The position numbers were made by a program, and so were the translations under genes. DNA of 64,000 nucleotides from Entonaema liquescens. Taxonomy: Eukaryota; Ascomycota; Sordariomycetes; Xylariales; Xylariaceae. Below, piece by piece: positions 1 through 13,349 of the stretch. Where the stretch lies: assembly GCA_902805475.1 (NCBI GenBank), contig CADCSX010000011.1, positions 1,242,001 through 1,306,000 of the forward strand, in the 5' to 3' direction. Every line of letters begins with the position of its first letter. Position 1 is the first letter of the stretch. Below the pieces are notes generated by a model. It ran no database searches. It worked only from the letters and a program-made list of their open reading frames with translations, and had not been told where the DNA came from.

Positions 1-2598
1 TAACGCGCGCACAACTAGTCCGTCGCGCGATCCCTACCGGTCAAGTGATGAGACTTATTATACGCAACCTGCCTCTTCGATACGTTCGCGAAGTCAAGCC
101 CGATATGGCCACGGTTACACTCAAAGCGCCACTCTAAGCAATGAAGAGTTCTCCCGATTGAGAGAACGAGTCGGCGACGATAGACTTCGACCACCAACCC
201 ATGTCGCAACCGATTATTACCGCTCTTCGCTTCCGCATGCTAATTATACGACTCCATCGTACGATCTCAACAACACCGCAGTCGTCGACTATGATAACGA
301 AGGCTATGAGTACACGAAACCCAGCGACTTGGCTAGGTACGATTTAGATCATGATCGCCAGCTACCCCATAGAAGAAAGGAGAGCCTTGACCGTTCTTAT
401 CATCGTCCTACCGTAAATGTCGTCAGTAATGATCTGGGCCGTTACGATACTCGCGGTCGCGGACCACCTCCTACATCTACCGGACTCGATCGTTACAATA
501 GAGCGACAGCCGCGGGTATCTATGATCGCCCTACTGTTACTATGCCTGCTTTGCCACCTGTACCTGCTGCTCCGCTGGTTGATCCCTTGCGCCGGATTGA
601 AGCTCCGAGAGACCCGTCGCCAGATCGCAAGACAGCTCGACCTCGTCCGGTATCCTTATACCAAGATACGCCTGCGCGCATGTCGCATCCTGATGAACTT
701 TACCGTTCCCACGACGACGAGCGCTTGCATCGTCGCCAGGATCGCAAGGATGGCTACCGCGATGATGATATTGCTGCTCGCGGCTTTGGCATCCGCACAA
801 ACACGCTGGAACCAACGGATCGCTCGGATCGTCCGGCAAGATCAGTTGACCGGCGCGATTATGACGATCGACGCCAGCGACGAGACGGAGCAGAGCGCGA
901 GCCTAGGCGCCGCTCGGATGAGTCGATCGACTACACCCGCAGCCATGATTCCCGAAAGCCTACCGACGACACCGTAACCCGAGCTAGCTCGGTCCGAGAG
1001 CCAAGAGATACCACCAGTCAGAAGAACGGCGCAGGCGGCCGGACCCGTGACAAAGTCGTCGCTGGCCTGGGCGTTGCTGCAGCGGCGGTAGGCCTTGCTC
1101 CCAGAGACACTACTAAGGATGATGATCGGAAGGTTTCTCCACGACGACGAGACCCCGACGAAGATAAAGATGTCGCAAGCTCCCGCGCCGCTGATAGGTA
1201 TAAGTCTAAGGAGAAGGATGTAGAACGAAAGCCATCCCCTCGCGAAGACCCTGTCCCCGTCGACTCGCGAAGGGAATCCCGGAAAGAACAGGCGGATGCG
1301 GCGTCAAGCTCTAGAGACCGCGAACTTGAAAGAGAGCGTCTCCGCGAGCGAGCCTATGAACGGGAGAGGGAACGAGAGCGAGACCTGCGCGAACTCGAGA
1401 AGGAACGGGAGCGGGAGAAGGAGCGGGAATTAGAGCTGCGAGAACGCGAAAAGGAACGAGAGCTCGAACGTGAACGTGAGCGCGAGCGCAGCGCCCGAGA
1501 TGATAAGACCAGAGTCAACGGATCTGCCGCAGTAGACTCGAAAGACGACTCTACCGCATCTGATGACACAGCCGTCCCACGAAGGCGCCGCCGCAACTCT
1601 TCGACCTTCGATCCTACAGATACAGATGACTTGCTAGACGTCAAGGCGGAACTAGCCGCAAAGGAAGGCCAGGACAAGACAAAGGAAAAGCCAACCACCA
1701 AGGACTCGGTATCGGATAAAGAAACCACCCGCTCCGCCTCCGTAGAGCGCCTATCGTCCGACGCGCGCGAAGAGTCCCGCGGGCGCGAAGCCACCACCGC
1801 AGCGGAGAAAGAGAAGCAAGTGCGAGTGGTCTCGCCGCCGCGCGAGAAGTCGGAGCACAAGCCCATCAAGGGAATCCTCAAGCCGCCCAGCGCCAAGTTC
1901 CCCGAGGAGCAGAACCCGATCCGGGAGGGCGTCGCGCCGCACAAGGACGACAGGACCAAGAAGGGCGTCCCCGCCGGCGCCCGCTGGACCAAGATCAACC
2001 GCAAGCTGATCAACCCGGCGGCGCTGGAGAACGGCGGCGAGCGCTTCGAGGTCCGCGACGACTTCGTCATCGTCCTGCGCGTCCTGGGCAAGGACGAGAT
2101 CCAGAAGTACGCCAACGACACCGCGAAGATCAGAGGTAAGTCCAATCATCCGTCTTGTCATTGTTTTGTTTGAAAACATGACATGACATGATATGATATG
2201 GTGTACTGACTACGAGAACAGCGGAGAAGAGAAAAGAATACGAGAGACAGTTCGGCACTGACCGCGCGTATGACTCCCACCGCGAGGACCGCGACTACTC
2301 GGACGACGAGAGGCGCGTGCGCCGCAGCCGCCGCGAACACGACACCACCACCAACAACAACAACTCTGACACCGACTATCGGAAGTACCGCGACCGGGAC
2401 GACGACCGTCACCGGCGAACACACAGGCAGGGCTCGGATTCCGATGACGACGTTCGCGGACGTCGAGCCATCGAGTACGACGTCAGCACCAGCAACGGCA
2501 ACGGCAACAACAACAGTAATAGTCGACATGATGCCCGATCTCATCGCGCCCATAGGGACTACGATACCGTGTCTGCTAAGGCCGATGACAGGCGCTAA
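1..2598 (+). CDS. Charged Arg/Glu-rich fungal protein with DUF8035-like C-terminus (5' partial)
   Basis: The reading frame is open from base 2, so the gene starts upstream of the window. Exon 1 ends at 2135 before GTAAGT; the intron is 2136-2221; exon 2 is 2222-2598 (TAA). The split codon restores A-E-K-R-K across the junction. Most of the protein is disordered and rich in Arg, Asp, Ser and Pro. A block of almost continuous RERE/EKERE repeats lies at about 1310-1495. Near the end of exon 1 is the only compact part, with PIKGILKPP, ARWTKINRKLINPAAL and FEVRDDFVIVLRVL. I associate this with the fungal DUF8035 family, from memory. Exon 2 is a polar, Asn-, Asp- and Arg-rich tail. Function is unknown; the composition resembles nuclear or RNA-associated proteins, which is inference only. 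No lesion is seen. The gene model is secure, the family name moderately so. Confidence 0.85.
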
Positions 2599-2632
2599 GC
2601 TGGCTTTTGTCTATTCCCCCCCTACTTCCAAG

Positions 2633-2657
2633 ACTACTACTACTACTACTACTACTA
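2633..2657. repeat. (ACT)n microsatellite
   Basis: Eight perfect or near-perfect ACT units just downstream of the stop codon at 2598, probably within the 3' UTR. A short TATATAAAA follows. Confidence 0.9.
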
Positions 2658-2766
2658 TATAAAAAGATGTATATGATACAACTATTTGCTCATCCCTACC
2701 TATGTATACATCGCCGCCGAGATATATAGACCCGGAATACCTACATGTACGCGAGTGTGTTGGGGG

Positions 2767-2783
2767 TATATATATATATATAT
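2767..2783. repeat. (TA)n microsatellite
   Basis: Uninterrupted alternating TA run of 17 bases, followed by TATGTATGTG. Confidence 0.9.
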
Positions 2784-3227
2784 GTATGTGTGTATGGAAG
2801 AAAAAAAGGAAAGAGGAGAGAAGAGGAGATGATATGATACGATACGATACCTGTAAAGAAAGAAGTGGTGTAGGAAGAAGGAAGGACTGATTTTTTTTCT
2901 CCATTTTCCTTTTTTTGCTATTTTATCTTTTAACGTATATATGACACGACATGACACGATACGACCTTACATGTATGCGGGACGATGAGAGCGAGTGTGT
3001 ACGGAGCAAGGGAGCAAAGAATAAGGGAAGGGATACTGAGGATATTATTTACTGTTGTTGTTGGGATTTTTCTAGAAACCTTATTTGTACAGTCCGTCGC
3101 TTGACCTTTTTGTCTGTTTCTGTTTCTTCTACTTCTTCTTCTATCTATCTTTCTGATGATCTATTCCTTTTGTTTACCACTACAACATTATCGCCTCGAC
3201 AAAAGTCAGATACCCGCAGGAGATAAG

Positions 3228-3248
3228 AGCTAGCTAGCTAGCTAGCTA
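3228..3248. repeat. (AGCT)n palindromic microsatellite
   Basis: Five AGCT units. Each unit is self-complementary, so the tract can form a hairpin on either strand. Confidence 0.9.
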
Positions 3249-5688
3249 CGAGGGGGAGAGAGTTCGCGCGCGAAAGGGGAAGGAGGAGGAGCTGAGCCTG
3301 AGTTGGAATATGAAAGGAAGGTCTTAGTTAGATATACCCCGTAGATTTTCTTCATGTTTACTACTTTATATGATACGAGTTATGTAAAATGCAGATGTTC
3401 GATAAGTCCTTGGGCACGCCGTGGTGTTGCAATGTAAAGTAAAGATACACGACTAGGAGAGAATCAGGAGGTGAGATATGTACGGTCTAAGGCTTATATG
3501 GCTGACGAGCTGAGGGCAGGTTTATACTAAAGAGTAAGCATATTCTTCGTAAGCCCTAGATTCAAACACTCATAAGAGCTATGGTTTGCCGTGCTACTGC
3601 TGCTAAGCTTATTGGTCTACTCGTACGTGCGAGACGCACCTATCCGTGCCTCTTACCATCACCCTACTGCGCACCGGCCCGTCAGGGCGGATAACGCACG
3701 TAGGTATCCGTACCATGTGTTTTGACCTCTCGAGAGATATTGGAAGTACCTAAAGTAATACAGCATCGTACTCGGAGTTTAGGTCTAGAGAGAACTATTA
3801 CGTCTCTACTAGAGATGAAGCTGGTTAGGCTTGTTGGTATGATGTTGCCATTCCAATGGCCGTTCTCCTATAATCGATCAGTCGAAGGAGATGAGTAGAA
3901 TTTATGAAGACACGTAGATACTAGCTGGCTATGGCATCCAAATTTCCCTTGCCCATAAAGGTGACCGGATAGATACATAAACGATATGACGCTTGTGACC
4001 TGGTAGCTTGAGATCTGACCATGAGGCACTGTTCTAAGACATGGTACCCTGTGGCCACAAACCGGGGGCTCCCGGGACCGCAGTGTCTTATAAATACGGG
4101 CCGTTCCTGTTTCTATGTCGGTGTGAGATAAACCCGGGAATAATGAGCGCATTCTTGTTGTCCTTAGAATGCTCACTAAGCAACCAGGCGATATGTAGTA
4201 GAATAATAGATACACTTAAGTGTACTCTCGCTCAGCGAGCCAAGTTAGCCGCATAGTAATCTGACTGCAATCCAGTTATTGTATGCTATAATTACAAGAC
4301 GCTAATACCATCGTTTACCTGATGGGTCTCACCGATGTAAAGTTGGGAGTCCAATAGTGAAGGGGTTAGGAGCTCATCTCCAAGAAGTAGTTGCATGCAA
4401 AATACCTAGCTAGAGTCAAAATAGAATCAACCATAATTTATATGCATAGAACAGAAATTTATGTTTTTAACGGCAAACCATCTTCGTATTAGAGAATTAA
4501 CGAGTTCACACAGCGAATTTCATGTTCGTCTGCTGTTCAAACTAACTTGGCCACTGAGAACTCAATTAGCTACAAAGTGCAGAAAGCCCAATGCATCGAC
4601 CGTTGTGAAAGTTAATATCCAAACCGCCCGGTGCTTTTGTCTCGGGAGGCACGGGTAGTTAATTCGAGCATCTAACGGTATTGTTAAGCTTAAGATAACC
4701 ACGTAGAGTAGGTAGGCAGGTATGCAGATAGATGTATACGGCCGGGTATATACCTAGGTATGTAGGTACTTAATACTAATAGGGATAATATTCTTTTCAC
4801 GCACCGCGCAGGTTATAAGACATAAGAAAAAAAGACAATACGCACTTAAGGATTAGGCAAAGTCACTAATATTGATATAAAGTTATACGTATGTCACTGT
4901 TGTAGAGGGCTCATAATGATCAGCTTTGAGGAACTGGACCATTGGCACCCTCACCTATCATATGCGGCCGTTCAACCTCATGCCCCCCCTGCCCCTTTTT
5001 AATCACCCTTAAACGAAGAGGAGTAAATTGAGACTTGGTAGCCCTCTTACAGCTATCACCACTTTTTTGCCTGTCTTACAGGACTTATAACATGCTCTTA
5101 TTTCCCCCTTTTTTTCGGTTTTCCATTTTTCCCAAGCCACCGCAAACAAAGAACAGTGAACGCAAACTCCTCTATCCCGAGATGGTTTCCCGTGGACAAA
5201 ACCGATGGTGAAAATGGCCAATGCCAAGTTGTACGTAGGACCAAGGCGGCCCAGCAACCCAGGGGTAACTGGCCCTAGAGAGGTAGAACTAAAGCACCCC
5301 TCAGAAGGGAATTAAGAAACAGACCATTACCGTAATGAAACGTGAGACTTCCTGCCGTCGAGATAGATCTGAGAAAATCGGAGAAGGTCGAAAATAGCAG
5401 GCGAAAAATCAGCTTTTCCGAACAAAGGGGCTTTAGTGAAATAAAGTTGGTTGCGTGGTATCGTTGACCTTTGACTATTTCATCAAGCGCAAATATAATA
5501 CAAGCGCGGTACGCAATATGTGTATGTGAAGCTATTATTGTATGCGTCCGGTTGACGGAATAAAGAACCCTTTAAGATGTCATACGTCCGAAATGTAGCA
5601 GGAGCTTTAGACAAAGCGCGAGGAGCGGCCAGTATTTGTTAGTTAATTACCACGGACAAAGAGCCGATAGAAAGCAGGATAGATCGGA

Positions 5689-8513
5689 TCAAGACTCGTC
5701 ATCGCGCTTCTCGCCGCGACGCATTCGCTCACCCCATCTTCGCTTGCCAACTCGGGTTTCGTAGTGGGGCACTGTTGCCTTCATATCTTGCGCCATACCT
5801 TCGATCGCGGTACAGGTCTTATTGCGGTAACAGTCAACTATGAATGTTAGTATTGTTTTTAAAGCGTAGCCTGTGAACTCGGGCGTAAACTCACGCGCTC
5901 GCTGTAGGAAGACGGTCCTGCCCGCAAACACACGACTATGCATCCATGCCATGCGGTAAGCTAGGTCGTTCAGCCGGACTTCCTTAATACGCGTGCCCCT
6001 TCTGATCCTCGGTATAGCAACCTCAGCCTCATTCCCATCAGACATCGGAGCTTTGACCATGACCCGATCTCTTACGTTTCCCCTTCGCGCACGTCCAGTC
6101 CGCCTTCCGTCGACTTCAACGTTGTCGTCGCTCAAGTCATCTTGGAAGAATTGACTACCGGTGGCGCTCGGAGGCGGGCTCTGCATTTCACGCGGGAAAT
6201 AACTGCGTGGAAATACAGCTGAGCTCTTGCGAAACGAATCGGGTATTTCCTTAGGGTTCACATCTTCGAGAGTGACGCGCACACGTAAGCGAGAGTTGCG
6301 TTTGTTATCCTCGACTAGGATGAACTTTCTCTTCTTAGCATCGGGTAGGTCAGGAAACAGGCCTTCCGGGTTCTTGTCATCATCTCTGCTCATGCGGCGA
6401 GCTACGATAGTGTTGTGATGGGAACTACCTAATCCATCATGGATCGGCGGCATAGACGACCCAGAGGCGGGATGGCTAGGGTACTGTTGGGGATAGCCAG
6501 TAAAAACTTGAGCCGGACGGACGTCGTCTTGGTTTCTAGATCCCGGTCCGGTGGGTGCTTGATGATGGTGATGATGAGATCCATCCACATACTCTCCATC
6601 CCCTGTACAGAGATTCAAATTAGCGGACTGCACCAGGGTCTAGACGCGATTTCGTAAATTAAGGCAGCAAAAAAATCGAATCGATGTGATATTTGCAATT
6701 TTGTGACAGAAAGGGTTCCAATACAAAGACAACGACGCGAGGTTGTGATATGTGCGCTTGGTGAGTTTGTGCAGCGAGATGCAAAGCAATGCCATGCAAC
6801 CTTTGCTATCAGACAGACGACTAGACCGTCCCGAAGCAGCAAGGACTACCAAGCGCATGGCAACTAGATAATGTACAGAATAGTGCCAGTTCCCCCAGTG
6901 CTCCTAAAGCGCCCACGGCATTGCGCCGTTATATAAACATGAAAAGGCATCCAATCCAAAATAACCGAACAGGCACGAGGTATAATGATAAGAGGTATCA
7001 CGTAATTGCACAATGACAACGACAACAGCAATAATAGCAACGCATGAATCACATCTGGTGAAACATACCGACTTCGTCTCCTCCACCCTGAGCACCTCCT
7101 TCGTGGGCGTGGTGATGGTGCATCTGCGGACCCATGTTACTCATCCCAGGTTTCCCCATGGGCGTACCGCCACCGGGGCCAATGGCCCCAGGGGTTGACA
7201 TCCCTGCCGGGCCACTGGGACCGGCCATGTGTGTGGTGTGGGGAGTCTGAACCGCCTTGCGATTGTTCATTTTGGCCATCCGGCGCACGCGTCGACTTCG
7301 CAACCGGGGGTCTTGATTGCTATTCCGCCAGCTGTCGACAGCTCTCTGAATAAGCCCTCTCTTCCCGCGAAGACACGGGTTAAGCTGAGCCAACGCCCAA
7401 CCAACGGTGTTACATTCCGTCTCATACTGCAATCGGTTCCCCCTGTACTGGTCTTTGGGGCAGCATGCTCTAGGGTAGACGCAATTTTCCGTTTTAAACT
7501 CACTGCTGAGTTCATCGGTGTTTACTGATTCGACGTCGCAGCGGATTGTGTACTCCATCTTTACCCTATCACGGGAATATTCGAAAGCGATCCACTGTAC
7601 GCCGTTATTATCCTGCCTCACGACTAAAGGCGTAGTCGCTGGAATTGGCCCTGGTGCCGCATTGTTATTCACACCGCCGGGTGTCGATGAACCGGTAGGA
7701 GTTGATAACTGTCCACCGTTTTGAGTTGGTTGAGAAGTTCCCAACGGCCCGGGCGTAGGTCTTTGTAGTTGCGAAGCCATCTGTGGCTCCATCTTGGTAT
7801 GCCGAGGGCTTCCCGTCATCCCTGGTTGCGCGTGTTGACTCGCATGCTGCGTCATCTGGTGTTGCGGGCCCGTATGAGACATCATCATATTTGGCTGTGA
7901 AGCCATGGGTTGATGCGGCTGCTGAGCATGTTGTTGGTACGGAGAGGGCGCTTGCGGCGGCAGAGACGAGTATTGCGGTTGTTGCGCGCCATAGTACATG
8001 GATTGAGGCTGGAGCTGCGATGCTGGCTGACCATAGATACTTCGATGCTGTTCATGACCTGACGGTGACGCGACAGAGGCTGGCGAGTTCGATTGAGGCG
8101 TATGATATGACATCGGAGGGTATGGTCTAGGCATTTGAGCTGCGGCCATCATATCGGAGGTGTCTAGTGATGTATGAGCCTATGCATTGGCTTGAATTAA
8201 CGCGCACGACGCGCGACGTGAACTTACCTGCGGATGTATATCCGCTTGTCGTGCCTGGAGTGCTGTAAGGGCTCTGGTGAGCGTAATAAGGCAGATCTTG
8301 CGCGTGTTGAGCACTCGGTGCGTGTCCAGTCTGCTGGTAAGCTGGCTGAATCGAATGTGTTGACGAGTACGCCGAATGGTGTTGCGACGGCTGTTGCGGC
8401 GCCTGGTGATGCTGCTGGTGAACGATACTCGAGGGCCGAGGATGCTGTAGGTGCTGGGGAGGCGCCGGACCCTGCGAGTGGTGGGGATGCTGCTGCATAG
8501 AGGAGACAACCAT
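5689..8513 (-). CDS. Medusa-like (MedA/Acon-3/Ren1) developmental regulator
   Basis: Three exons on the minus strand: 8513-8228, 8163-7069 and 6602-5689, joined in frame to give 764 residues. The start is the ATG at 8513 (MVVSSMQQHP); an upstream TTG is not used. The first ~270 residues are rich in Gln, His, Pro and Ser, typical of a fungal transcriptional regulator. Residues about 277-399 are highly structured and include QWIAFEYSRDRVKMEYTIRC, CCPKDQYRGNRL and DPRLRSRRVRRMAK, which I recognise as the domain of Aspergillus MedA, Neurospora Acon-3 and Fusarium Ren1 (DUF8032-type). Those proteins control conidiophore development. The last exon adds a second conserved stretch (LNDLAYRMAWMHSRVFAG). 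Intron 1 is 64 nt with normal borders. Intron 2 (6603-7068) is 466 nt, far longer than others here. The family name is from memory of conserved motifs. Location is presumably nuclear. Confidence 0.8.
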
Positions 8514-10087
8514 TAGTCCTGAACTCTGGAGTGTCAAAGCCAAATAGTAACGACAACCATGAAAAGAAAAAGAAAGTAGGACGCGTCGGCAATTTTTATT
8601 TTCTTGACACTGTCAAGGTCCAAGGAACTTAAGCGTCTCCTAATGACGAGGTTTAACGGGTGAGGCTTGCTTAAGCGACGGGGGGAGGTATAGGTTATAA
8701 GACCAGGGGCCTAAGCATACTACCGTAAGAGATAAAGAATTGCAGTACCAGGAAATGACACCACCAGGTGCTTGCTCCTAAAAGGGAGGAGTGGATAGGA
8801 ATCGGAAGCGGAACCCGAAAGTCTCAAAGTTCACCAACTAGGTTCTCCTTCAAGCCTATTTGGGACGCGACAAGAACAACAATGCCTCGAACACGTCGGA
8901 TATAGTTATGATAGATGGCTATACGCCTAGCAGGGGATAGCCAGAGAATAGAGAGCAACAGCAGATTTGAGATCGGAGCGAGGATCCCAAATGCGACGAT
9001 GTAGAAGCAGGGTCAACGATATTTGAGCTATGTAAGGTGAGATCGCAAGGTATGAAAATATCGAGGTAAGGATACCTTTGGCGTCCCTCTAGGTGTAAAA
9101 CAGGGGCCCAGTGTATAGATGGGGCTTATAATGTATCAATATGTACGTCCTTAGAAGCCTCTCATTCCGGGATAATTAACAGGAACGATATGACTGCTTA
9201 GTTTGGTAGAGGAAGGACGTGCGATGCCTGCGGCAAAGCATGAAATGTGGACGATGAGAAATGGGAACTTGGAGATTTCGTGTTAGGGGTGTGGGCGGAT
9301 CAAGATGTGGGACATCGCATGGAAGAAACGTGACAGGGGGCAGGGGGGACAGCTGCATTTTTAGATGAAGTGGCCAATGGCGGCACGGCCAAGCAGGGTT
9401 CGTCTACCCAATGAGGTATTCTATGTCCGGGGCTAGCCAACAGTACAGGGGGGAGGTCCTTCGCGAGCTTTCAGGGAGTAAGGCGGTGTACGGGGCACGA
9501 TCGAGGTACTCGAACATTGCGTGTAATTGCACTGGCGGACCAGAGTACCGCCCACGACGAAACTCGTTTTTTCAAGCATTGAGATAGCCCCTTGCTCGCG
9601 AACATATTCGGACTAGTAGCATAACGACGTACTGGAAGATCCTCACGTCGAAACTCTCCTAGCCGGTAGAGTCTCCAGTCACTTGACTACGAAACGTAAC
9701 TCGGTGGCCAGTTTTCGCTCCTCTGCTGAATTCTGAACCAAAGCCATAGTGGTGTGGTGACAACAGCGAGTCCTGAGGGACATCCGCACTACCTATTGGA
9801 GAATTGTACTGGGTCCACTTGATAGCCAACACCCATTCTCTGTTAGGCTTGAACCCTCCATGATTACCATGAAGTACCGTGTACGACTTCGGTCGAATAT
9901 TATTTTCCCTTTTCCTGTTTCTGCCCTGACGGTATGGTAGGTATGCCCACCACACTAACCACACTTGTTATATGTTGGAAGTACATACGTGGGAATTAAG
10001 CCGGAGAAAATCGACCCTACAGCACTAGTACAATAGCGTCGAAAAAAGATATCTGGAAGGGACTCGACTCCGTTGAACCCGCTGACC

Positions 10088-10104
10088 TTTTTTTTTTTTT
10101 TTTT
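10088..10104. repeat. Poly-T tract
   Basis: Seventeen consecutive T, followed by a C/T-rich stretch; a second run of nine T begins near 10171. No Pol III-type gene is visible next to either. Confidence 0.85.
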
Positions 10105-13100
10105 CTTTCCTCAGGTGGTAGCTCAAATTGGAAAAGATTCTCTCCAACGGCTCTAGCCCCTCAAAGTCCGTTTTTTTTTCTCGTCCTGTTTGGCACTTAC
10201 GCCATCAAGCATTCGGGGCGTAGAAAGAAAAAAATTTTCAACATCCAAAGCTCTGATCAAATTAATGACAGTGTGGTTTGCCGCGCAAAACATACGGAGT
10301 AATGAAATGATGAATCGTGGATTAAGAGAAAGCTCCTTGGTCTCCCCGCATCCACTTGGGCAGGGGACATCACGGGCACGTCAGCGTTCTGAAGGGTTAT
10401 TGATAGGATTAGAAGCATCATCACCCTTGAAAAGCAGACTGGAGACGCTAAAGTAACCCGCACAAGCCCTGTTCCAGAAGACAGAACCTTGTCGCTTGTG
10501 AAACAGGCATGCTCCCCTGTAATTCCCTTGACTTCAAGACTGATCTAGGTAGCCTGGCTTGCAACAAGCCCCACGAACTTCTGGAAACCCAGGAACTCAA
10601 TACAGACGTCTTGATCCATGTTCAAGCCCTACGCGTTGCAATAACGACGCGTCGTCGCTCCAGAATGCTTGACACGGGTCAATTTGGATTGTGGCATCGT
10701 AGCATCTGCGGGCGTCGTACGGCTGGGCTGACTCGGGTAGAGCCTACGAGCCGGCAGATCTACATTCGCGAAGTAGCACTTGCTCCAGGGTGTTGATGCA
10801 GAACCATAGCGAAGCATACATTGTAAATAAAACAAAACTCACCGAATCTGGACGCTGTTCCTCTTTCAGGTACGAGTTAGAAGCCTGTCGGTGTTGCCCC
10901 ATCTTCATAATCATTATAAATGAGGTTTGACTCTAGATGAATTTGTAAGTCTTTGTTGGTTTTACTATGCATCTCAAATTAGCAAAGAAACAAACAATGG
11001 ACCAGAGATGACCTGGCCTTCTCCACACGGTCCAGCTTGGTGCAAACCGTTGGGAAAACATGGGAGAGCAGGTGGATTGGCAGAAAAGAGACCACACCGT
11101 ACATGGGAAAATTCCCCGCATGCCGTACTATAGAGCTAGGATGAACGTCGCGTTTCCCAGTGCGCACACGGGCATCCAACTTCGGAAATAATTCTGCTTG
11201 ATAAAAATGGGTATACTCACAATATGCGGTTCTAATTGTATCTGCTCAATCGCGATAGACCGTTATAGGGATTAATGAGAGAGACGATGGTAATCCTGGT
11301 ATTTTTGCTGAAGGGACGGGTGGCTGACCTCTTTTCTATCATAAGGTCAGTGACATATTACGGCCAATGTATAATGATGTGGATACAACACTGATGACCA
11401 TCAACAAACATCGAGATTATAAATAGTAACAGATATCGATAAGAAAATATTCTATCGACGAGAGTAGCGAATGACAAATTCATGCAAATCCTTCAGCTGA
11501 ATCTCGCCGAGAAATTGAGATGCGCATTGGTGTATTGGTAAGGAGATATATCATCAAGGGCAACAAACGAAGCGAGTAGGTAACAAAATTCCATAATTAT
11601 AAGCGCGACGATGAAGGCGAATAGATAGATAGCGGGAAACGATAACTACCTTCATTCGTAGAAAAAAAAAATTTGATTAATCAATTATACACACCTCAAG
11701 CTAGGGTAAAGCCGATTAGAGAGCCGAGGAAGTTTGGCCGAACGACTAGATGATTAAGTGGCAATATAGTACGATGGAAGCCGTCGCATGCCGACGCTGG
11801 ACAAATCCAGAGCGTTGGTTATAGGGTTCGCGGCTCTTGAAAGAATCCCGCGTTTCCCTCGTGGCGTCTCGTGTATTGCAAGGTTGAACCTTTCCGCTGG
11901 TATCAGTGAAGTCAAATCGCGTGTCTTAGGTATGAGCTTCAGCTATGCCTGCCAAATCTTGCAGATAGCTGCGCGCATCAACCACGCAGGCGACGTAACT
12001 TTCTGCAAGTTATCTGTCGTGGCCAGGCCCCGGGGTTAGATCTGTGCTGCCATATTAGTTCATGCATGCCAGCCTTGTCTAGTCAGATGCCGTCAGGAGA
12101 AGTCGAAGAAACAAATGCATGGTTCCCCAAAGCGAATGGGGGACGACAAGGAATGGGGTGTTGGAGGGGTGTAGGGACAGGCCGCAGTTACTGGGGTCCG
12201 GCAAAATGGCATTTTCTTATGCGAGAGTAAATTGGGGGACCAACTACGTATTGCGGCGTCTTTGATGCCGAGTATATGACGGGGTAAAGGCAGGATTGAA
12301 GCCCGGTACGTAGTATTTTGGATATAGTCGAGATTGTACAAGTGATAACAATGTGGAAGCGACTGGCTGCACGAAAACTTCCGTAACAGGAAATTTTGGT
12401 AGGTGGGTCGATAAAATTATATTGGATATATGGGGTTACAAGGCAATTTTCAGAATCCGATCTGAGGGTAAACTGACGGCTAATAAATGAATACAGCAGT
12501 AGCAGTTGATGAGGTCAAACAAATAGGCTTTTGAGGTAATGAAATCAGTAGGCCCTGTTACAGATGTTAAGGAAAGAAACCATAATGACCTTACCAGATA
12601 ATTGAAAAGGCCCTAAGTAGAACTAAAGGCACCGAGCCGGTGACCAATAATAACCGAGTAAAGCGGGAGTAGTCGCCCAACGGACCGTTGCCTGGCGCGC
12701 TTGGCTAAGCTGCTAGGATCAGGGATCAGCACATGCGTCAGACAGGTGAATCTTGAGCCTCTTGAATACCTGTCAACCTAGGATTAATTGATGTAGATAC
12801 GGGCGATAATACCGGGACTCTGGATGCGCCAGCGACGGGTGGTAAAGACTCTGACTCAGCTAGCAGTCATGTTCTGACGTCGCTCAGTAAGATGACAGGT
12901 TGCAGAGAGATAAAGGTGTCGACGGATATCGGGACAAGCTCCAGAGATTATTGGCTCCTCCGCTCGTTGTGCGATCTGGCCTTCTCAGATATATAAGCAT
13001 GTACTCGTCGAGTGGTAGTACTACTTGCACTTATAATTCGACGATTAAGGAGCAAACTATGCGGATGGGGATCAATCGTTAACGCAGTGTATGAAATTAT

Positions 13101-13281
13101 AGTAGACGGAAACATTTACTACCAGAGGTAGCCTTTACAACATGATATTTCTTCTGGTAGTCTTGTAGTGTAAGATTCTTAGATGATGAGAACCCTCAGG
13201 GATCATCGAGGGCGGGAAGCAGCAGGGATAAAGCAGTTCCGAGAAACCCTGATTCAGATCAGCAGTCGAATATACGCGCGC

Positions 13282-13349
13282 GAAAATAAAACACGAAACG
13301 AAAAAAAATAAAAAATAAAAAATTTTATTTTAAAATTAAAATGAAAAAG
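13282..13349. repeat. A/T-rich low-complexity tract
   Basis: About 70 bases of almost only A and T (A-runs, then T-runs), following a short CGCGCGCG stretch. No coding content. Confidence 0.8.

Larger units (their letters stand above)
2599..5688. other. Intergenic region with microsatellites, no gene seen
   Basis: About 3.1 kb between the 3' end of the DUF8035-like gene and the convergent 3' end of the Medusa-like gene. It starts with simple repeats, (ACT)n, (TA)n and (AGCT)n, which may lie in the 3' UTR of the first gene. One exact TACCTAGGTA palindrome is at 4751-4760. The short open frames have no ATG-led coding character, splice logic or recognisable motif, so I annotate none. Confidence 0.6.

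Noticed and set aside
9659..9964. 101-codon minus-strand frame
   Set aside because: Starts with GTG, no ATG near the start, no recognisable motif and no splice partner found.
10081..10170. Poly-T followed by a GGTGGTAGCTCA-like stretch resembling Pol III signals
   Set aside because: No complete A-box/B-box pair and no foldable tRNA or 5S structure found.
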